DNA from: Cordylochernes scorpioides
Lineage: Eukaryota; Arthropoda; Arachnida; Pseudoscorpiones; Chernetidae
DNA length: 64,000 nt
Assembly: GCA_030710605.1 (NCBI GenBank)
Contig: CP092886.1
Span: 157,163,424 to 157,227,423 of the forward strand
Direction of reading: 5' to 3'
Shown piece after piece: positions 58,456 through 64,000 of this stretch (position 1 is its first letter; every line of letters starts with the position of its first letter). Below the pieces are notes generated by a model. That model worked only from the letters and a program-made list of their open reading frames with translations. It was not told the origin of the DNA and ran no database searches. The position numbers and the translations under genes were made by a program.

Positions 58456-58661
58456 TGTTGCCTTGTTGTGGTGCCTCTGTGTGGGTTGCTCAATACCAGG
58501 CAACTACATTCTCTTAGAATTTATTAGTACACTAACTTCTACAATACGGACTGACTGACTGCTAACAACTTGTAGCGCTATTTATACATTCAGTCAGAAT
58601 CGAGTATGCAAAGAGGATATTTGCATTTCTGCAAATATCCCAAGTATGCAAATACACAACA
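58456..58661 (-). repeat. 3' LTR of the gypsy element
   Basis: 198 bp shared with the other LTR (58464-58661) plus eight extra bases (TGTTGCCT, 58456-58463) between it and the target duplication. It contains TATTTATA and the TTGCATTTCTGCAAATATCC palindrome. Confidence 0.85.
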
Positions 58662-58806
58662 CCCTCCCCTCCTAATAATATTGGAGACGGTCTGGTGGTC
58701 TCCTGGATCTCTGGGGTCTGGGGCTCCGGCTTGGGATTTTTTCTCCAGAAGCAGCAGCCATAGGCTCCTGGTGTTCTCCAACTGATGTCAACTCCTGCCT
58801 GGTTGA

Positions 58807-59301
58807 CTACGGCTCCAATTCATTTGTGGTGAACTCTTCTTCCGGAATCTCCAGGCCACCGTGAGAGGGTTCTCTCTCGCAATGCGATTCTCTTCGCAGC
58901 CCTTGTCCGGATGTACTCGGCAGCACTAAGCTTGGCTCTTTCTCTACAGTAGCCTCTGGACTTTCTTTGACAGGTCGCAGCTGATTGATGTGCCTCTTTA
59001 GGGATAGGCCTTCATACCCTATTAGGTAATGGCGGCAACTAAGGAGTTTTAGGATGGTTCCAATTTTCCACTTTGGTCCGGCTGCATAATTTCTGAAATA
59101 AATATCGGAACCAATTTTAAAATGCTCCTGTTTTCTCAGAGCATCAGGAAACCCCTCTCCCTTCATGTCCATTTTAGGCATTAAATTAGAAAATCTAGAC
59201 TTTAGACGTCTCTTCATCAATAATTCAGCTGGAGATTCCTTTAGGACTGACTGTGGAAATGCTCTATGGGCAAACAAAAATCTTTGTAGGTTTGTTTCCA
59301 A
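58807..59301 (-). pseudogene. Gypsy integrase C-terminal part
   Basis: A frame separated from the rest of integrase by a shift near 59310-59330. It starts with LQRFLFAHRAFPQSVLKESP and AELLMKRRL, the usual end of the integrase catalytic region. A chromatin/DNA-binding tail follows (GSDIYFRNYAAGPKWKIGTI, YEGLSLKRHINQLRPV). An acidic Ser/Pro-rich extension ends at the stop at 58807. Confidence 0.85.
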
Positions 59302-59322
59302 GTCATCCTTTTCGTTGTTCTT

Positions 59323-60873
59323 TTATAACGATGTTTTGAATTCGCGCACATACCGCTCAGCTAACCCATTAGTACTTGGATTATATGGACTGGTCTTTGT
59401 GTGCCGAATTCCATTTATTCTGGTGAATTCCTCCATTTCTCTCGAGACAAACTGTCTTCCATTGTCTGTCACTAAGAATTCCGGCAGTCCAAATTTGGCA
59501 AACACTTGCCTTAGATAATCCACAATGGTTTTACTGGTTATATCCCTGAGGATAAATATCTCCAACCATTTGGTATAAGCATCCACTATGACCAGAAACA
59601 TTCTACCCATAAAAGGGCCTGCCAAATCCGCATGTAGGCGATGCCATGGTTTCTCTGGCCAAGTCCATTCTGTAATCATGGAAGGAGGCATGTCTGCAGA
59701 TTCTTGACAGATGGTGCACTGCCGAGCCATATCTTCTATGCTCCTATCTATTCCTGGCCACCAAATATACCTCCTTGCTATTATCTTCATTTTCACCATT
59801 CCAAAATGCATCTCATGTAGATCTATGAGAATTTGAGATCTTAATTTTGGAGGAATCACTATCCGCTCTTTCCACTGAAGGCATCCAAAGTCCACACTTA
59901 ATTCATTCCTAACCTTGTAGTAAGGAGACAAAGGATTTTCTTTCGTGAATTTTGGTGATTGCCAAGTGTCCTCCCGGACATTTCTCAGAACAATTGCAAG
60001 AGTCTTGTCTCTTTTAGTCTCGAATGCCACATCCTGGAATGAAAAGGGAACCTCATTCATTTTTCTTAAGAGCAATATCTGATCATCATCATAAGAAATC
60101 CCCTCATTTGCTTTTAACGGTAAACGTGATAACGCATCGGCATTTCCATGGTCCTCCGTCTTTCTAAACTCCACCGAGTAATGGAAAGCGCCCAGCTTTA
60201 ATGACCATCTCTTTATCCTAGACGCCGCACATAACGGAATTGGTTTGTGTGGTGAAAACAGGTGCATGAGTGGTCTGTTATCAGTCACCAACACAAGCGA
60301 GCGTCCCAAAAGGTATTGCCTGAACTTTTCACATCCGTAGACAATGCTCAAAGCCTCCTTCTCTAACTGGGAATAATGTTTCTCCGCCTCAGTTAGAGTT
60401 CGTGACGCAAAAGCTATTGGACTTTCCTGCTTCTTGTATCTGTGACTAAGTACCACGCCAAGTCCATAGCTCGAAGCATCGCAAGCCAAAACAAGTTCCT
60501 TATCTGGGTCGTAATGTGCCAACACTGAATCATCGGTCAATAATGATTTACATTTATTAAACAAAACCCGATGTTCATTCGTCCATTTCCAAGGGCAATT
60601 TTTCTTCAGCAGTCTGTAAAACGGGGATAAAATAGACGATGTATCCTTGATAAATCTGGCATAATACATTAGCATACCTATAAAAGAACGTAACTGGCCA
60701 ATGTTCTTAGGCTCAGGAGCATTAGACACCGCTTGTATTTTATTCAACATTGGATGCAATCCGTTCTTATCGATACGAAAGCCTAAATATTCCACTGAAT
60801 CCACAGCGAATTTGCATTTTGCCTTATTTAATTTTAGGCCTTTCTCTTCCAATATTTTGAATACTAACTCCAA
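59323..60873 (-). pseudogene. Gypsy RT end, RNase H and integrase
   Basis: 516 codons. The RT thumb/connection ([30 protein letters not shown]) is followed by RNase H with its acidic residues in [22 protein letters not shown] and LVTDNRPL. Integrase has an HHCC zinc finger (LHEMHFG ... CTICQ). Its catalytic D,D,E residues lie in [16 protein letters not shown] and [13 protein letters not shown]. All catalytic residues of these two domains are present. It joins the upstream RT frame through a one-base shift near 60880. Confidence 0.9.
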
Positions 60874-61379
60874 TTTGGACTTGTGTCCCTTGCATCTTTA
60901 CCAGATACTAATATATTATCTATATAACAAGCTACTCCTGGTATATCGGCAAATACATTGTCCATCAACCTCTGGAATTTATTTGGTGCCACAGCCACAC
61001 CATAAGGAAGTCTCCGATAAGCAAATAACCCCTTGGTAGTATTTATATTTACTACTCTTTTTGCTTCATCTGTCAGTTCTACTTGCAGATAAGCCATTGA
61101 GAGGTCCAGAGTTGAGAAAATCGTGCTACCCGATAACCTTGAAAATATTTCATCTATAGTAGGCAATGGATATTTATCTAATATTATTGCCTTGTTTGCG
61201 GTACTTCTGAAATCTCCACAAATCCTAATACTGCCGTCCTTTTTTACAACTGGCACAATTGGCGCTGCCCAACTAGCGTGAACAATAGGTTCCAAAATTC
61301 CTCTTTCAACCATACACTCCAGTTCATCCTCCACTTTCTTTTTCAAAGAATAGGGCAAACTCCGAGCTTTGCAAAACAC
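60864..61379 (-). pseudogene. Gypsy reverse transcriptase, with YIDN active site
   Basis: It covers the RT fingers and palm: LEPIVHASWAAPIVPVVKKD, RICGDFRSTANKA, FSTLDLSMAYLQVEL and LPYGVAVAPNKFQRLMD. The catalytic box reads [12 protein letters not shown] instead of Y-x-DD, because the codon for the second Asp is AAT. This substitution should abolish polymerisation. The frame is separated from protease by a missing base near 61392 and from the RNase H frame by a shift near 60880. Confidence 0.9.
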
Positions 61380-61384
61380 TGGCG

Positions 61385-62329
61385 CTACCTCCTTATGTCC
61401 AATTTGACATCTTTTAAGCAGCCCAGTTCATCTTTAAACAGATTTGCATAACTTTTAATTAATGAGACAATGCAAGATTCCGAAATTTTATTTACATTTA
61501 ATAATTTACTGTAATTTATATTCAAAAATTTCAGCCATTCCCTTCCTAGTAAAATTTCTGGGATACTTTCATCCACCACTATCAATCTAAGTGACATATT
61601 GGCTTCCTTAACAAAAACCTTTCTTTCTCCTACAACCTTTATAGGATTATTGCGAAAGGATATCAGATTTATTGCTGTTGGAATCAATGGTTTCGCCCTC
61701 CATAACTTCTCAAAAATGCTTTTCGGCATCAAAGTTACAGGGCTTCCAGTATCCACAATGCCATTCAATATCTTGCCGTCCACTGTAAGGGCAATCTCAA
61801 CTTCAGTTCCACCCCTAAGGGAAAAGATATTCTGCTGTTGCACACAGCCACTTTTCTGTGTATTTCCTCTGGCCTTGCATACTCTACTTAAATGACCAAT
61901 TCTTTTGCATTTAGAGCAAGTTTTAAACTTATGCGGACATGCTGGCGCTAGGTGCGAATTTTTCATGCCGCACCGGTAGCAAGTCCTTTCTTTGGTCGCA
62001 GTCGTGAAATTTTCCTTCGTAGGAGAGCACTTCGAATTTCTGCTCCTCTCAATATGTGAGGTTACTCTCGCTACTTCTCTTTCATGCAGCTCTTTGGCAT
62101 CTTTCTCTGCCAACTCGTATGAGACTGCCAGGGCAAATACCCTTTCCAATTTCACTTCATCATCCTCTTGCAAGAGCCTCTTTTGAAGGGATTCTGATGT
62201 TGAGCCCGCTACAAATCTATCTCGTAGCATCACTTCAAGCATCTCCCCAAAAGCACAGTTAGAGGCCAGGTGCTTCAACTCTCTCAGATATTCGGAAACA
62301 GTTTCGTTTTCCCTCTGTGTTCGTTTCAA
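61385..62329 (-). pseudogene. Gypsy gag (distal part) and protease
   Basis: 314 codons. A gag segment (EYLRELKHLASNCAFGEMLE, LRDRFVAGSTSESLQKRLLQ) is followed by two zinc knuckles (CYRCGMKNSHLAPACP, CSKCKRIGHLSRVC). An aspartyl protease follows, with active site GIVDTGSPVTLMP and ILLGREWLKFL. The frame ends in KLDIRR where a lost base breaks the link to the RT segment. Confidence 0.9.
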
Positions 62330-62390
62330 GAAAAAGCACCTTTGAGGTATTTTCTTCTTAGGCTCTAAATGTTGCCTATTTTTTTTACGA

Positions 62391-62615
62391 TTAGTTCATA
62401 CGTCTGTGCCTCCATCTTTTCAGGAAAGAATAGGTCGTTACCCAGTTTAAGTATCCCGAGTCCAATAGAGACAGCAAAATCACAACTTTCTTGTGTTCAC
62501 TAGTTTCATTTGCAGTGCACGCAGCATTGAATCTTTGTATAAAGATTTCAAAATCGTCTTCCTTTGGATCGTAGACTCTGAAAGGCACAGTTTGACTAAT
62601 CGCCATTTTTTTCAA
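62391..62615 (-). pseudogene. Gypsy gag, N-terminal part
   Basis: Starts at ATG 62615 (MKKMAISQTVPFRVYDPKED) and continues with DFEIFIQRFNAACTANE and VVILLSLLDSGYL, a typical gypsy gag start. The frame breaks near 62395 and gag resumes at 62329. The T-run at about 62379-62386 lies between the two frames. Confidence 0.85.
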
Positions 62616-62840
62616 GCCACTAAGGCAGTTAATTTGAATACCCCAAGATATGTCAGTCGATCGATGTCCGTTTTTTTTTTATTCTTTTCTTCAGGCCTCT
62701 TAAGTGTTCTTCAGCTGTGCACTTCAAGCAACCTCGTAATTTGCCAGAGCTTCCCCAGTTCTCTCAGCGATTCTCGTAGTCGATCCTGTAGAGTCCTGTA
62801 GTCGCTCCCGTAGTTCCTCCAGTGATCCTCGTCGCCAACT

Positions 62841-63034
62841 TGTTGTGGTGCCTCTGTGTGGGTTGCTCAATACCAGGCAACTACATTCTCTTAGAATTTA
62901 TTAGTACGCAAACTGCTACACTACGGACTGACTGCTAACAACTTGTAGCGCTATTTATACATTCAGTCAGAATCGAGTATGCAAAGAGGATATTTGCATT
63001 TCTGCAAATATCCCAAGTATGCAAATACACAACA
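62841..63034 (-). repeat. 5' LTR of the gypsy element
   Basis: 194 bp from TGTTGTGG to ACACAACA. It differs from the 3' LTR by a few substitutions and a missing GACT in a short repeat near ACGGACTGACTGC, indicating a moderate age. Confidence 0.9.
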
Positions 63035-63039
63035 ATTTG

Positions 63040-64000
63040 AAAAGGAAAAAATATAATTCAGGTAAAAATTAAAAGAAATTCTTTACTTGAATTCTATTTT
63101 TCCATTTTAAAATGTTATTATATTAATGATTTATGAATTATATCTCCCTACTACTATATTACTACTGATGATATTGAGGTATATTTTTGGCTTATATAAT
63201 ATTAAATAATATTGTAGGGTTAAATAATTCCAATTGCCACACCTAGATGGCGCTGTGTTAAACTTTGTGTGTTATAAAAGTTACATTTTTTAAATGTAAA
63301 TATTTAATTTTTCGTTCTTAAATTATTTTATATTTCTTTTTTTGCTAGAATACCATTTGACTAAAATTGTATGCCTAAATAAGTCGAAAGACTTTTTGAA
63401 ATAAAAACAAGTTTAGTGGCTAACCGTGTTTGTGGTGATTAATGATCCTACAATATCATCATCTACAACTTTGCGTTATTTAACACTGAAAATTTTAGCA
63501 ATTTTTTTAACGGTACTTTTTCTTTATAAAATAAAAAAATTTCACACACCTTATATTTAAATGATGAAAACTGAAAATGTGAGATACGCTAAAATTTTCA
63601 TAATTATCAATATTGTATAGATAAACTTTCACTTGAAAAAATCCCGGCCAAAACCGGGTAGTTCTATTTGATGATGAAGAAGCTTTGCTTTGTGTATATA
63701 GTCTCTCTATTCTTTGAAGCCATCGTAAACCCTTTTAATTTATAGAGAAAAATAATGGACAATTTAAGAGAATTATAAAATACTTTGCCTGTAGATTTGG
63801 ATTTTAATTTTAGTAATCTCTGTTTGGAATTGAGGTTGTGCTCTCTAGTCTGGCACGATGACTGAAGAGTTTAGAATAAAATATACACGTAAATAGTATT
63901 TTTTTTTATCTTTATATTATGTTTCATACTATAGATTTTTTTTGGCATGCCGGCCGCTTACTACGTCACAAATGGCTGCGCCTATTTCCTTCTTTTAATT
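63040..64000. other. AT-rich DNA to window end
   Basis: No gene, repeat or exon could be supported. Small GC-richer patches stand at about 63238-63258 (CTAGATGGCGCTGTG) and 63945-63990. Confidence 0.45.

Larger units (their letters stand above)
58456..63034 (-). mobile_element. Ty3/gypsy retrotransposon, full length, inactive
   Basis: About 4.6 kb, transcribed on the minus strand. LTRs lie at 58456-58661 and 62841-63034. ATTTG on both sides (58451-58455, 63035-63039) is a 5-bp target duplication. The primer-binding region AGTTGGCGACGAGGATCACT adjoins the 5' LTR, and a purine tract (AGGAGGGGAGGG on the minus strand, about 58663-58674) adjoins the 3' LTR. The interior encodes gag, protease, RT, RNase H and integrase in standard Ty3/gypsy order, broken by several one-base shifts. 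Confidence 0.9.

Overview
The window looks like AT-rich, intron-containing and very transposon-rich nuclear DNA of an invertebrate animal. The evidence is GT-AG introns, short coding exons in long AT-rich introns, and a mixture of Tc1/mariner, pogo/Tigger, Ty3/gypsy, BEL/Pao, Ty1/copia and Penelope-like remains. An arthropod fits best. The mix resembles what is reported for parasitic copepods, but that is a guess. Two 100-base N runs (6497-6596 and 34021-34120) are scaffold gaps.

Layout. 1-340 is a tRNA-derived SINE. 345-2530 is a degenerate 28-bp tandem array. 2925-6369 is framed by a pair of ~285-bp inverted arms around a decayed Tc1 transposase. 6600-15660 is a very G+T-rich ~40-bp tandem array. 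16945-25600 is a more homogeneous 51-bp array with higher-order structure. 25600-29560 is AT-rich and holds what looks like the first coding exon of a minus-strand gene (27842-27882). 29567-34020 is a three-level nest: a copia-like relic, split by a mariner, itself split by an almost intact Tigger. 34121-38450 is a decayed BEL/Pao element.

From 39205 to 53747 I can follow one minus-strand host gene through seven exons. Every junction checked falls in phase 2 and every internal exon is a multiple of three. The protein is unrecognised, acidic and serine/proline-rich, with basic patches and a possible PP1-docking motif. Its introns hold a four-copy 371-bp tandem repeat, MITEs, a perfect-looking foldback, a Penelope-like relic and a complete 1312-bp mariner. 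54042-54542 is a solo LTR. 54782-56830 is a gypsy gag-protease fragment with its 5' LTR. 58005-58367 looks like the last exon of another minus-strand gene. A complete but broken gypsy element (58456-63034) lies just upstream of that exon.

The most unusual signal is in the 371-bp repeat (40738-42214) and its dispersed relatives. Each unit carries the full hammerhead-ribozyme core with three well-paired helices, but its three strands are in the opposite cyclic order from known hammerheads. A second unusual signal is that the 51-bp satellite puts a forkhead-type and a YY1/Pho-type site in nearly every unit.
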